Positions 40,727-49,873 of a DNA stretch of 64,000 nucleotides are shown here, in pieces (the first letter of the stretch is position 1; each line of letters begins with the position of its first letter). Under the pieces are notes generated by a model. The model saw only the letters and a list, made by a program, of their open reading frames with translations. It was not told the DNA's origin and ran no database searches. A program made the translations under genes and the position numbers. The stretch comes from Amycolatopsis alba DSM 44262. Its GTDB lineage: Bacteria; Actinomycetota; Actinomycetes; Mycobacteriales; Pseudonocardiaceae. The stretch lies in the NCBI RefSeq assembly GCF_000384215.1, contig NZ_KB913032.1:8145605-8209604 (forward strand). The letters run 5' to 3'.

Positions 40727-41821
40727 ATGCGCACAAACCCCTTAGCCCGTACCGCCACCACCTTGGTGGCCGCGGCCGCGGTCATCGGCTTCCTCGCGCC
40801 GTCGACGGCTACCGCCACCACGATCGAGGGCTACTCCCCCACCGTGCAGGACGAGGCGGTCTCGTCCCTCGCGTCGGACGCCGGGATCAGCCAGGCCGCC
40901 GCCACCGAGTTCCTCCGGGCCCAGACGGCCGGCGTCGAAACGCTGCAGAAGGCCACCGCGTCCCTGGGCGCCCGTGCCGCCGACGGCTACCTCGACGACT
41001 CCGCCAAACCGGTGGTGAACGTGCTCGACCAGGCCGCGGCGGACCAGGTGATCGCGAGCGGAGCACAGGCCCGCGTGGTCAAGCACTCCAGCGCGGCGCT
41101 GACGAGCGCGCAGAACGCCCTGCAGGCGTTGCCCACGGTCACGCACACGTCGATCGGCCTCGACCCGAAGACCAACCAGGTCGTGCTGACCGTGTCCGAC
41201 GCGGCCAAGGGCTCCGAAGCCCTCGTGAAGGCCGCGGAAGCGCTCGGTGACCGGGTGCGGGTGGAGCGGACCACCGGCGAGATGCACACCGCGATCTACA
41301 ACGGCGAAGCCATCACCGGCGGCGGCACGCGCTGCTCGGTCGGGTTCAACACCAACAAGGGCGGCCAGAACTACATCCTGGACGCCGGTCACTGCACCCG
41401 CGCGGTGTCGCAGTGGAACGTCGGACCGTCGCAGGGCGCCAGCTTCCCGACCAACGACTACGGCCTGATCCGCAACACCAGCGGCAGCGGACCCGGCGCG
41501 GTCAGCCTGTGGAACGGCTCCACCCAGAAGATCGCCTCCTCCGCGGCCGCCACCGTCGGGCAGCGGATCAGCAAGAGCGGCAGCACCACCCACCTCACCT
41601 CGGGTTCGGTGCAGCGGCTGAACGTCACGGTGAACTACTCGGAAGGCTCGGTCTACGAGCTGATCCAGACCAGCGCGCTGGTCAACCCCGGTGACTCGGG
41701 CGGCTGCCTGTTCGCCGGCAGCGTCGGACTGGGCATCACCTCCGGCAAGGGCAGCGGTACCTCGTACTTCCAGCCGATCGGTGAGGCGCTGAGCGCCTAT
41801 GGCGTCGCGCTCAACAAGTAG
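40727..41821 (+). CDS. Secreted streptogrisin-like protease (S1E) with pro-region
   Basis: 364 residues: Sec signal (1-30), a pro-region of about 150 residues (including the alpha-lytic-type segment VTHTSIGLDPKTNQVVLTV) that folds the enzyme and is then removed, and a mature protease of about 185 residues. The triad is His in LDAGHC, Asp in NDYGLI and Ser in NPGDSGGCL. Two Cys pairs are conserved. It resembles streptogrisins of Streptomyces; specificity not predicted. The ATG at 40727 follows GCGAAAGTGAGTCACCGGT, a weak ribosome site. Confidence 0.93.
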   Translation: MRTNPLARTATTLVAAAAVIGFLAPSTATATTIEGYSPTVQDEAVSSLASDAGISQAAATEFLRAQTAGVETLQKATASLGARAADGYLDDSAKPVVNVLDQAAADQVIASGAQARVVKHSSAALTSAQNALQALPTVTHTSIGLDPKTNQVVLTVSDAAKGSEALVKAAEALGDRVRVERTTGEMHTAIYNGEAITGGGTRCSVGFNTNKGGQNYILDAGHCTRAVSQWNVGPSQGASFPTNDYGLIRNTSGSGPGAVSLWNGSTQKIASSAAATVGQRISKSGSTTHLTSGSVQRLNVTVNYSEGSVYELIQTSALVNPGDSGGCLFAGSVGLGITSGKGSGTSYFQPIGEALSAYGVALNK

Positions 41822-41845
41822 TCTCTTACCGAAGCCGGGTCTTGG

Positions 41846-42748
41846 TCACGCCGACCGGGATCCGGCTTCGGCCTGTGCGTGGAAGTGTTCGACCGTGTGG
41901 TCGCGAAAGCGTTGGGCGGCAGCGGAAAGGTACGTGTCCTCGCGCCACGCGACGCTGAGCACGCGACGGCACTCGGGGTCGTCGACCTCGAGCCAGACCA
42001 CCGACGTGCTCGTGTCGGCCCGCAGTCCCAGAGAGGGCACGAACGCGATGCCGAGACCCGCGTCGATCAGCTGGAACAGCACAGCCGCTTCGTCACCCTC
42101 ACAGACGATGTGGAGGTCGAGACCCGCTTTCGCGAAGAGGCGCTCGACGAGCGCGCGCTGCCAGTAACCGGGCCGAGTGGTGAGGAACGGCTCGCCCGCG
42201 AGGTCGGCGAGGCCGACGCGACCGCGTCCGGCGAGCCGGTGACCGGCCGGAACGCAGAGCATCACCGGTTCGTCGAGTAGCACCCGGCTCCGGATGTCGT
42301 TGCCGGACAGGGGTTGCGACGTGATGCACAGATCGACGTCGCCGGATCGCAGTGTCTCCGCCATGCCCTCCGCCGATGCCTGGGACAGCCGCACGTCCAC
42401 CAGCGGATGGCCCGGAACGAAGGTGCGAAGCGGTTCGGTGAGGACGAGCAGGCTTTCGGCCACGACGGTGACGGTGCCGCGCTCCAGCCCGGCGGCGTCG
42501 TCGAGTTCCTGCCGGGCGTCGTCGAGTTCGGCCAGTGCCCGGTCGACGCGACGGAGGAAGGCGGCGCCGAACCGGTTGAGCCGGATCCGGCGGCCGTGCC
42601 GGTCGAACAGCGGGACGCCGAGCTCACTTTCCAGCCTGGCCAAGGTCCGGCTGAGCGACGGCTGCGCGACACGGAGCTTCTCGGCGGCGCGGCCGACGTG
42701 TTCGAGCCGGGCGACCGCCTGGAAGTACCGGAGGGCCAGGAGATCCAC
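41846..42748 (-). CDS. LysR-family transcription regulator
   Basis: 300 residues from GTG at 42748. The N-terminal winged helix is YFQAVARLEHVGRAAEKLRVAQPSLSRTLARLE; the rest is the periplasmic-binding-like effector domain. It is divergent from the membrane protein and multicopper oxidase genes with 80 bp between, and likely regulates them. Confidence 0.92.
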   Translation of the reverse strand: MDLLALRYFQAVARLEHVGRAAEKLRVAQPSLSRTLARLESELGVPLFDRHGRRIRLNRFGAAFLRRVDRALAELDDARQELDDAAGLERGTVTVVAESLLVLTEPLRTFVPGHPLVDVRLSQASAEGMAETLRSGDVDLCITSQPLSGNDIRSRVLLDEPVMLCVPAGHRLAGRGRVGLADLAGEPFLTTRPGYWQRALVERLFAKAGLDLHIVCEGDEAAVLFQLIDAGLGIAFVPSLGLRADTSTSVVWLEVDDPECRRVLSVAWREDTYLSAAAQRFRDHTVEHFHAQAEAGSRSA

Positions 42749-42773
42749 TACTGATACCTCACTTGTTATGAGT

Positions 42774-42786
42774 AGATAACCTATCT
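42774..42786. promoter_or_regulatory. AGATA-N3-TATCT dyad in the LysR divergent region
   Basis: AGATAACCTATCT lies midway between the divergent LysR and membrane protein genes, overlapping TTAT-N6-ATAA. It fits a LysR T-N11-A type site for autoregulation and activation of the divergent operon. Confidence 0.5.
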
Positions 42787-42828
42787 TGTCTTGGACAGCA
42801 TAAGGCGTCGGCTCCTACGTTCGGACGC

Positions 42829-43233
42829 GTGAGTGAAACCCTGACCAGCCCGAGCCGGAAGGCGAACGGGACGCTGATGGTGAACCGGGTGCTCGTGAGC
42901 GCCCACGCCGTCGCGATCATCGGCCAGCCGGTGTTCGCCGGCGGCTACCTCGGCGGCGACTACGACATGCTCTGGCTGCATCGCTGGGGTGCCGACGCCG
43001 TGTCGTTCGTGGCGTACGCGCAGATCCTGACAGCGCTGGCCCTCTGGCTGGTGCGCGGGCCACGCTGGCTGTTCTGGGTCAGCCTGCTGCTCGCGGCGGG
43101 CGAGACCGCGCAGTACTTCGCCGGGCTGGCGGGCGCGCTCGACCTGCACGTCCCGCTCGGCGTCGCCCTCGTCACCGGAATGGTGCTGACGACCATCGCC
43201 GTCTGGCGGCCACAGAACTGGCGGAGCCGATGA
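42829..43233 (+). CDS. Small four-helix membrane protein
   Basis: 134 residues from GTG at 42829 with four membrane segments (about 22-45, 60-78, 82-103, 108-126). No recognised family; similar small proteins are common in actinobacteria. It overlaps the multicopper oxidase gene by 4 bp and may help that enzyme's export, copper loading or electron flow. Confidence 0.78.
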   Translation: MSETLTSPSRKANGTLMVNRVLVSAHAVAIIGQPVFAGGYLGGDYDMLWLHRWGADAVSFVAYAQILTALALWLVRGPRWLFWVSLLLAAGETAQYFAGLAGALDLHVPLGVALVTGMVLTTIAVWRPQNWRSR

Positions 43234-44798
43234 GCCGCCGTCTGCCCCGCAGGACCTTCCTCGGGCTCGCCGGCGGGGCCGGTGTCCTCGTCGCCGCGGG
43301 AATCGCCGCGCCCCGCCTGATCGCGCAGGGCGCGCCGGGGACCGGGGAACTGCTGCGCAGCGGGCTCCCGCTGCCGGAACCGTTCCGCGTGCCACTGCCG
43401 ATCCCGCCGGTCCTGCGTCCACAAAGGACGGCCGACGCCGATCACCACACGATCGTCCAGCGGGCCGCGACGGCCGAGATCCTGCCCGGCGTCCGGACGC
43501 CGATCTGGGGCTACGACGGGATCTTCCCCGGTCCGACGATCGAATCACGGCGGGACCGGACCACGGTGGTGCACCACCGCAACGAACTTCCCGTCCCGAC
43601 CGTGGTCCACCTGCACGGCGGCCACACCCCCGCCGAGTCCGACGGCTACCCGACCGACCTCGTCCTGCCGGTGTCCGGCTGGGACGCCGGGCACGCCGGG
43701 CACGGCATGGTCGACGCCCGCGCGCGGGTCACCAGCGGCGAACGCGACTACGTCTTCCCGTTGCGGCAACGGGCCGCGACCCTGTGGTACCACGATCACC
43801 GCATGGACTTCACCGGTCCGGCCGTGTACCGGGGCCTGGCCGGTTTCCATCTCGTCCGCGACGACGAGGAGGACGCGCTGGGGCTCCCGTCCGGGGAGCG
43901 CGAGCTGCCGCTGATGATCGCCGACCGCTCCTTCGACGAGCACGGCGCCTTCGCCTATCCCTCCCTCGACCGGACGTTGCGGACCACTCCGGGCGTGGAA
44001 AGTGCTTACGTGGAGGGCGTTTTCGGTGACGTCATCCTGGTGAACGGCGCGCCGTGGCCGAGGCACGAAGTGGCGGCCGTGCGGTACCGGCTGCGTCTCC
44101 TCAACGGTTCCAACGCCCGCCGCTACGACCTGGCGCTCGATCCGCCGCCACCCGGCGGTGGTGGTTTCGTCCAGATCGGCGCCGACCAAGGCCTGCTCGA
44201 CGTGCCACGCGAACACGATCATCTGCCGATCGCGCCCGCGGAACGCTACGACGTCGTCGTCGACTTCGGCCGGTACCCGGTCGGCACCGAGGTCACCCTG
44301 GTGAACCGGCTCGGCACCGGCTCGACCGCCCAGGTCATGCGGTTCGTCGTCGCCCGGCGGGCACCGGACGGCAGCCGGGTCCCGGCGAAGCTCGGCGAGA
44401 TCCCGCCGCTCACTCGTGCGCAGGCCACGACCACCCGCGACTTCTCGTTCCGAGCCGGTACCGTCCACGGCCGCGCGGGCTGGGTGATCGGCGGGGAGCC
44501 GTTCTCGCCGGATCTGATGTCGGCGAGCCCTCGCCTCGGCGACGTGGAGATCTGGCGGTTCGTCGCCGACATCCACCACCCCGTGCATCTCCACCTGGTC
44601 GGGTTCCGGATCGTTTCGCGCGGTGGACGGGAGCCGGGGCCGTTCGACGGCGGCATCAAGGACACCGTGGACCTGGCCCCTGGTGAGTCGGTCGAGGTCA
44701 TCGCCCGCTTCGATGGCTACCGCGGGCGTTACGTCTTCCATTGCCACAACGCCGAACACGAGGACATGGCGATGATGGCGAACTTCGAGGTGCTCTGA
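43230..44798 (+). CDS. Tat-exported multicopper oxidase, CotA/bilirubin-oxidase-like
   Basis: 522 residues with a Tat signal (MSRRLPRRTFLGLAGGAG). Three cupredoxin domains carry all four copper motifs: HLHGGHTPAESDGYP (43-kb-type CotA signature), LWYHDHRMD, HPVHLHLVGF and HCHNAEHEDMAMM, the last holding the type 1 copper Cys, His and Met. It oxidises phenols, bilirubin-like pigments or metals with oxygen outside the membrane. It is coupled to the small membrane protein and probably controlled by the divergent LysR regulator. Confidence 0.93.
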   Translation: MSRRLPRRTFLGLAGGAGVLVAAGIAAPRLIAQGAPGTGELLRSGLPLPEPFRVPLPIPPVLRPQRTADADHHTIVQRAATAEILPGVRTPIWGYDGIFPGPTIESRRDRTTVVHHRNELPVPTVVHLHGGHTPAESDGYPTDLVLPVSGWDAGHAGHGMVDARARVTSGERDYVFPLRQRAATLWYHDHRMDFTGPAVYRGLAGFHLVRDDEEDALGLPSGERELPLMIADRSFDEHGAFAYPSLDRTLRTTPGVESAYVEGVFGDVILVNGAPWPRHEVAAVRYRLRLLNGSNARRYDLALDPPPPGGGGFVQIGADQGLLDVPREHDHLPIAPAERYDVVVDFGRYPVGTEVTLVNRLGTGSTAQVMRFVVARRAPDGSRVPAKLGEIPPLTRAQATTTRDFSFRAGTVHGRAGWVIGGEPFSPDLMSASPRLGDVEIWRFVADIHHPVHLHLVGFRIVSRGGREPGPFDGGIKDTVDLAPGESVEVIARFDGYRGRYVFHCHNAEHEDMAMMANFEVL

Positions 44799-44870
44799 TC
44801 ACGTGAGTTCCGCCTTCAATCACGCGAGATCGCCGTTCAATCACGTGAGTTCGCCGCCTGATCACGGGAT
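44798..44870. repeat. Three tandem 21-bp repeats plus a partial fourth
   Basis: Units of 21 bp begin ATCACGTGAGTTC or ATCACGCGAGATC at 44798, 44819 and 44840, with a partial unit from 44861. They directly follow the oxidase stop and overlap the end of the convergent FAH-family gene, supplying its last residues and stop codon. Units differ at three to six positions. Confidence 0.75.
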
Positions 44871-45604
44871 CGGACCGGGTTGGTCAGCTCGCCGACCCCC
44901 TCGATCGCCACGGTGACCTCGTCCCCCGGTTTCATCGGCCCGACCCCGGCCGGGCTGCCGGTGAGCACGACGTCGCCGGGGCGCAAGGTGAACCAGCGGG
45001 TCACCCACGCGAGGATCGCGGGCACGCCGAAGATCATCTCCCCGGTGGTGGCTCGCTGGACGGTCCGGTCGTTGATCCGCGTGGTCACCTCGAGGTCTCC
45101 GTTCTCGATGCCGGTGGTGATCCAGGGCCCGAGCGGCAGGAACGTGTCGGCGCTCTTGGCCCGCGCCCATTGGCCGTCGGCCCGCCAGTCGTGCGCGGTG
45201 ACGTCGTTGGCGCAGGTGTAGCCGAGGACATGAGACAGCGCGTTCTCGACGGTCAGGTTCCGCGCGGTCCTGCCGATGACGACGGCCAGTTCCCCTTCGT
45301 ACTCCAGGCGTTCGACCTCGGGCGGATGCAGGATCGGCCGCCCTGGGCCGGTGATGGCGTTGGGCGCCTTGAGGAACAGGGCGGGCCGCTCCGGCCACGG
45401 GCGGCCTTTTTCCTTCAGCTGACAGGGATAGTTGCTGCCCACGCAGACGATCGTGCGCGGATCGCACGGCGCGAGCAGCCGGATGCCGGACAGCGGCCCG
45501 ACGACCTCGCCGGGGCCGGTGACCGGGTCGTACGCGCGGACGAGGTCGTCGTCGACGCACCCCGTCCGGGCGGTTCCCTCGACGTCGAAGCGGATCAGGC
45601 GCAT
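44837..45604 (-). CDS. Fumarylacetoacetate hydrolase-family enzyme
   Basis: 255 residues of the FAH fold. The metal-binding pair lies in EYEGELAVVIGR, with the Asp in GYTCANDVTAHDWR and the lysine in RAKSADTFLPLGPW; GDVVLTGSPAGVGPM closes the domain. The family includes acylpyruvate hydrolases, 2-keto-4-pentenoate hydratases and oxaloacetate tautomerases/decarboxylases. Its position after an oxidase and an aminotransferase suggests work on a 2-oxoacid. It overlaps the upstream gene by 10 bp. Its last ten residues and stop come from tandem repeat DNA. Confidence 0.88.
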   Translation of the reverse strand: MRLIRFDVEGTARTGCVDDDLVRAYDPVTGPGEVVGPLSGIRLLAPCDPRTIVCVGSNYPCQLKEKGRPWPERPALFLKAPNAITGPGRPILHPPEVERLEYEGELAVVIGRTARNLTVENALSHVLGYTCANDVTAHDWRADGQWARAKSADTFLPLGPWITTGIENGDLEVTTRINDRTVQRATTGEMIFGVPAILAWVTRWFTLRPGDVVLTGSPAGVGPMKPGDEVTVAIEGVGELTNPVRSRDQAANSRD

Positions 45605-48522
45605 GCCGGACCACCGAGCGCTTCGCGGACCAGTTCGAGCGGGTGCCACGCCGTCCGGCCCGCCCCGTGGAAGATCTGCTGGCGGCACGAAACCCCGGTG
45701 GCGGCGACCAGTGTCTCGGCCGGTTCCTGTTCCAGCGCGGGGAAAAGCCGGTCGCGACCGACGGCCATCGACGTCTCGTAGTGTTCGGCCTCGAAGCCGA
45801 ACGAGCCCGCCATCCCGCAACATCCGGAGTCGATCTCGGCGACTTCCAGCCCTGGGATACGGCGCAGGAGCGCCATGGTGGCGGCGGTGCCGACCTCCGC
45901 TTTCTGGTGGCAGTGTCCGTGGAAGACCACCCGCCGTCCGCTGAGCCATGATCGCTCCGCCAGTTTCAGCCTGCCGTCGTCGATGGCCTCGACGAGCAGC
46001 TCCTCGACCTGCCGCACTCGTTCCTTGATCTGCCGCGCTTCGGGAAGTTCCGGCAGCAGCGCCAGCGTCTCGTCCCGCAACGTGAACACGCACGACGGTT
46101 CGCATCCGACGATCGGCGATCCCGGCTCGGTGTCGCGGGCCAGGGAGGTGACCAGTCCGGCGGCCTTCTTCTTGGCGTCGTCGAGCAGCCCTTTGGACAG
46201 GCTCGACCGTCCGCAGCAACCTCCTGACGCGAGTTCCACCGCCCAGCCCGCGCTTTCGAGCAGTTCGATGGCCGCCTTGCCGATCTGCGGTTCGGTGAAG
46301 GTGGTGAAGGAATCCGCCAGCCAGTTCACCGTGCCCGCCGTCCCCGGCACCGTGCCACGGCGGCGGTTCCAGCGCACGAGGTTGTCCCGCACGAACTTCG
46401 GCAGCGGCCGTTCGGCCTTGATACCGACGGTCCGTTCCATGAGCTTGCGCAGCGGCCCGATCCGGCCGGGCACATTGGACAGCGGCGCGGTGGCCGAACC
46501 GAGCCGGTTGAGAAACCGGATCGAGCCGAAGATCCGCGACCGCAGCGGCGTGCCGTGCTCCTCGTGGTGCTGGTGCAGGGTTTCGGCCTTGAGCGAGGCC
46601 ATGTCGACGCTCATCGGGCATTCGCTCTTGCAGGCCTTGCACATCAGGCACAGATCGAGGATCTCGTGCAGCCGTTCCCCGCCGAGCGCGGCCTTCGGAT
46701 CCGGCTCCGACAGCGCCTTGACCAGGGCGTTGGCGCGACCGCGCGTGGAATGCTCCTCCTGCAGGGTGACCTGGTACGACGGGCACATCACGCCGCCGGT
46801 GGTCTTGCGGCACAACCCGATGTTCATGCAGCGGTCCGCGGCGTCACGCATCCCGCCCCCGCCGATGACCTCGAACGACAGCATGGTCCGCAGCGGCGGC
46901 GCGGGCGGCAGGGCGTCGCGGTCGCGCAGGTTCTCCGTCATCGGGGGCGCGTCGACGATCTTGCCGGGGTTCATCGTGCCCGCCGGGTCGAACAGCTTCT
47001 TGACCTGGCGCATGGCTTCGTACAGTTCGTCACCGAAGATCTCGCGGTTGAACTCCGAACGGGCGAGGCCGTCGCCGTGTTCCGACGAGTTCACCCCGCC
47101 GAATTCGGCCACCAGGTCCTTGATCTTCTCCGCGACCACGCGCATGGTGTCGACCTGCGCGGGATCGGTGAGGTCGACGAACGGCCGGATGTGCAGGCAG
47201 CCGACCGAACAATGACCGTAGAACCCGGCTTCGAGGCCGTGCTCGTCGAGGATCTCCTTGAAGCGCGCGGTGTAGTCCGCGAGGTGTTCGGGCGCGACGG
47301 CGGTGTCCTCGATGAACGCCAGCGGCCGCTTGGTGCCCTCGCCCGCCGCCATCAGCAGCCCGAGACTGGACTTGCGCACCTTGAGCAGCGCCGCCTGTTC
47401 GGCGGCCGTGACCAGCTTCAGCGTGTGGTATCCGTGTCCGTTGCGCTGCCACAGTCCGGCGACCTCGTCGAGCTTGACCGCGAGTTCGGCCTCGTCGTCA
47501 CCGGAGAAGGACACGAACAGCAGCGCCGCCGGGTCTCCGACGAGATGGTTGCCGAGGTCGGCGTACTCGATCTTCCGCCGCGAGAGGTCGAGGATGGTCT
47601 TGTCCATCATTTCGACCTGATGCGGCCCGCAGCCGAGCGCGTCGAGCGTGGCCGAGATCGCGCCGTGCGTCGTCTCGAAATGCCCGACCGCGTAGACGGT
47701 CTTCTTCGGCTTGGGCACCAGATCGACTTCGATCCGGGTGGCCAGCACGAGGGTGCCTTCGGCACCGATGACGAATTTGGCCAGGTCGAAGGGCTTGTCG
47801 TCGCCGTACCCGGCGAGGCGGTCGAGCCGGTAGCCGCAGGCGCGTCGCCAGAACAGCGGCATGCCTTTGGCGATGGCGTCCTCGTGCGCGGTGACGAGTG
47901 CGGGCAGTTCGCGGTAGATGCGGCCTTCGAGGGTGTCCGCTTCGGCCCGGCGCACGCGTTCGGTTTCGCTCACCGGTTCCAGGCGGGCGGTGGAGCCGTC
48001 GGCGAGGACGACGTCCAGCGCGCGGATGTGGTCGATGGTCATCCCGAAGGTCAGCGACCCGGAACCCGCCGAGTTGTTGCCCGCCATCCCGCCGATGGTG
48101 GCGCGGTTGCTGGTGGAGGTGTCCGGCCCGAACATCAGCCCGTGCGCGGCCGCCGCCTTGTTCAGCTGATCCTGGACGACGCCGGGTTCGACGACGGCGG
48201 TGCGCGCGACGGGGTCGAGGTCGATGATCCGGTTCAGGTGCCGGGACAGGTCGAGCACCAGGCCGGGGCCGACGGTCTGCCCGGCCAGGCTCGTGCCCGC
48301 CCCTCTCGGGACGATGGGCACGCCGAACTCCGCCGCCGTGGCGACGGCCGCGGCGACGTCCTCGTGATCGCGGGGGAACACGACACCCAGCGGCGTGATC
48401 GCGTACATGCTCGCGTCGCGGGAGAACAGGTGACGCGTGTAGTCGTCGAAGGCGACTTCGCCTTTGATCCGCGCGTGCAGCGCGTCTTCGAGCGGGCTGG
48501 TGCGGGTCAGTTCGGCGGTCAT
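45595..48522 (-). CDS. FAD-linked oxidase fused to Fe-S/CCG protein (2-hydroxyacid dehydrogenase)
   Basis: 975 residues. Residues 1-500 are a vanillyl-oxidase-type FAD domain (VPIVPRGAGTSLAGQTVG, SNRATIGGMAGNNSAGS). Then comes a [4Fe-4S] region, CLMCKACKSECPMSVD with an earlier CMNIGLCRK...MCPS, and two CCG domains (GGCCGRSS, SGCCGMAGSFGF) as in GlcF. The layout equals E. coli YdiJ and other GlcDF fusions, which oxidise D-2-hydroxyacids such as glycolate, D-lactate or D-2-hydroxyglutarate and pass electrons to the respiratory chain. The start ATG at 48522 lies 10 nt past the aminotransferase stop. Confidence 0.92.
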   Translation of the reverse strand: MTAELTRTSPLEDALHARIKGEVAFDDYTRHLFSRDASMYAITPLGVVFPRDHEDVAAAVATAAEFGVPIVPRGAGTSLAGQTVGPGLVLDLSRHLNRIIDLDPVARTAVVEPGVVQDQLNKAAAAHGLMFGPDTSTSNRATIGGMAGNNSAGSGSLTFGMTIDHIRALDVVLADGSTARLEPVSETERVRRAEADTLEGRIYRELPALVTAHEDAIAKGMPLFWRRACGYRLDRLAGYGDDKPFDLAKFVIGAEGTLVLATRIEVDLVPKPKKTVYAVGHFETTHGAISATLDALGCGPHQVEMMDKTILDLSRRKIEYADLGNHLVGDPAALLFVSFSGDDEAELAVKLDEVAGLWQRNGHGYHTLKLVTAAEQAALLKVRKSSLGLLMAAGEGTKRPLAFIEDTAVAPEHLADYTARFKEILDEHGLEAGFYGHCSVGCLHIRPFVDLTDPAQVDTMRVVAEKIKDLVAEFGGVNSSEHGDGLARSEFNREIFGDELYEAMRQVKKLFDPAGTMNPGKIVDAPPMTENLRDRDALPPAPPLRTMLSFEVIGGGGMRDAADRCMNIGLCRKTTGGVMCPSYQVTLQEEHSTRGRANALVKALSEPDPKAALGGERLHEILDLCLMCKACKSECPMSVDMASLKAETLHQHHEEHGTPLRSRIFGSIRFLNRLGSATAPLSNVPGRIGPLRKLMERTVGIKAERPLPKFVRDNLVRWNRRRGTVPGTAGTVNWLADSFTTFTEPQIGKAAIELLESAGWAVELASGGCCGRSSLSKGLLDDAKKKAAGLVTSLARDTEPGSPIVGCEPSCVFTLRDETLALLPELPEARQIKERVRQVEELLVEAIDDGRLKLAERSWLSGRRVVFHGHCHQKAEVGTAATMALLRRIPGLEVAEIDSGCCGMAGSFGFEAEHYETSMAVGRDRLFPALEQEPAETLVAATGVSCRQQIFHGAGRTAWHPLELVREALGGPACA

Positions 48523-48532
48523 CGGCGGGCCC

Positions 48533-49699
48533 TCAGTCGTTCTGCAGCAGTTCGAGGGCGTCCTGAAGGCCGCGTGGATCGGCGGGGGCGCCGGCGAGTG
48601 CCAGTCCCATTTGGACTCCCGCGAGGGTGCCGGCGAGCGTGAGATCGTTGAACGCACCGAGATGCCCGATGCGGAAGATCTTCCCGGCCAGTTTGCCCAG
48701 TCCCGCGCCCAGGGACAGGTCGAACCGGTCGAGGATGATCGCGCGGACCTTGTCGGCGTCGACGCCCTCGGGCATCAGGACCGCGGTCAGCGCGCCGGAG
48801 TGCTCACGTTCGTCCTGGCAGAGGACCTCCAGTCCCCAGCCGCGTACGGCGACCCGCGTGGCGGCGGCGTGCCGGGCGTGGCGCGCGAACACGTTCCCCA
48901 GGCCCTCGTCGGACAGCAGGCGCAAGGCTTCCCGCAGGCCGTACATGAGGTTGGTGTTGGGGGTATACGGGAAGAATCCGCGTTCGTTCGCGGTGAGCAT
49001 CGGGCCCCAGTCCCAGAACACCTTCGGCAGGCACGCGGTCTTCGCGGCGTTGAGCGCCTTGTCGCTGATCGCGTTGAAACTCATGCCCGGCGGGAGCATG
49101 AGCCCCTTCTGCGAACCCGCGACGGTGACGTCGACACCCCATTCGTCGTGCCGGTAGTCGATCGAGCCCAGCGACGAGATGGTGTCGACCAGCAGCAGCG
49201 CCGGATGTCCGGCGGCGTCGATCGCGGCGCGGATCTCCGGCACCCGGCTGGTGACACCGGTCGAGGTCTCGTTGTGCACCACGCAGACCGCCTTGATCCG
49301 GTGCGCGGTGTCCGCGGCGAGCCTGTCGGCGACCACCTCGGGATCCGCGCCGTGCCGCCAGTCCCCCGGCACGAAGTCGACGTGCAGCCCCAGGCCGCGC
49401 GCCATCTCCTGCCACAGCGTGGCGAAGTGACCGGTCTCGAAGGCCAGCACGGTGTCGCCGGGGCTGAGGGTGTTGGTCAGGGCCGCCTCCCACGCGCCGG
49501 TCCCGGTGGCGGGATAGATGACCACCGGGTTCGTGGTGCCGAAGACGGGCTTGATGTCGCGCAGCAGCCCGCTCGCCAGCTCCTGGAACTCGGGTCCGCG
49601 ATGGTCGATGGTCGCCGCCGACATCGCCCGGAGCACCACGTCCGGAACGTTGGTCGGGCCCGGAATCTGCAGGAAGTGACGTCCGGCCGCGTATGTCAT
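48533..49699 (-). CDS. Class V aminotransferase, serine/aspartate-glyoxylate type
   Basis: 388 residues. PGPTNVPDVVLRAMSAATIDHRGPEF is the N-terminal signature of serine- and alanine-glyoxylate aminotransferases; the PLP lysine is in VAGSQKGLMLPPG and the cofactor-binding Asp in LLLVDTISSLGSI. The enzyme aminates glyoxylate to glycine using an amino-acid donor. Relatives include BhcA (aspartate-glyoxylate) and PucG. First gene of a three-gene operon, and a GntR-type operator lies 65 bp upstream. Confidence 0.9.
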   Translation of the reverse strand: MTYAAGRHFLQIPGPTNVPDVVLRAMSAATIDHRGPEFQELASGLLRDIKPVFGTTNPVVIYPATGTGAWEAALTNTLSPGDTVLAFETGHFATLWQEMARGLGLHVDFVPGDWRHGADPEVVADRLAADTAHRIKAVCVVHNETSTGVTSRVPEIRAAIDAAGHPALLLVDTISSLGSIDYRHDEWGVDVTVAGSQKGLMLPPGMSFNAISDKALNAAKTACLPKVFWDWGPMLTANERGFFPYTPNTNLMYGLREALRLLSDEGLGNVFARHARHAAATRVAVRGWGLEVLCQDEREHSGALTAVLMPEGVDADKVRAIILDRFDLSLGAGLGKLAGKIFRIGHLGAFNDLTLAGTLAGVQMGLALAGAPADPRGLQDALELLQND

Positions 49700-49763
49700 G
49701 TGCGCCTCCACGCTCGGCTTCGAGATGTTCCACAGAGCGAAACCTTGGTCTCGCTGCTTGAAA

Positions 49764-49779
49764 GGTATACCGTGTACCG
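49764..49779. promoter_or_regulatory. GntR-type operator, copy 1
   Basis: GGTATACCGTGTACCG sits between the divergent aminotransferase operon and the carrier gene. It matches the copy at 52016-52031 (read as complement) at 13 of 16 positions, and has the TAC-N-GTA symmetry of FadR/VanR-type sites. A likely target of the GntR protein at 51253. Confidence 0.7.
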
Positions 49780-49873
49780 AACTCCGTCGAGGGGGTACCC
49801 GGAACAAACCCGACCCGATTCCCTGAATGTGCCGATTCCCTGAATGTGTCAGCGCCGACCGCAGAGGATTCCG

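Noticed and set aside
44798..44870. Possible CRISPR array
   Set aside because: The units are contiguous with no spacers and no cas genes are nearby.
46555..48642. Open frame of about 695 codons antisense to the FAD/Fe-S oxidase
   Set aside because: No motifs; the opposite strand encodes a clear enzyme.
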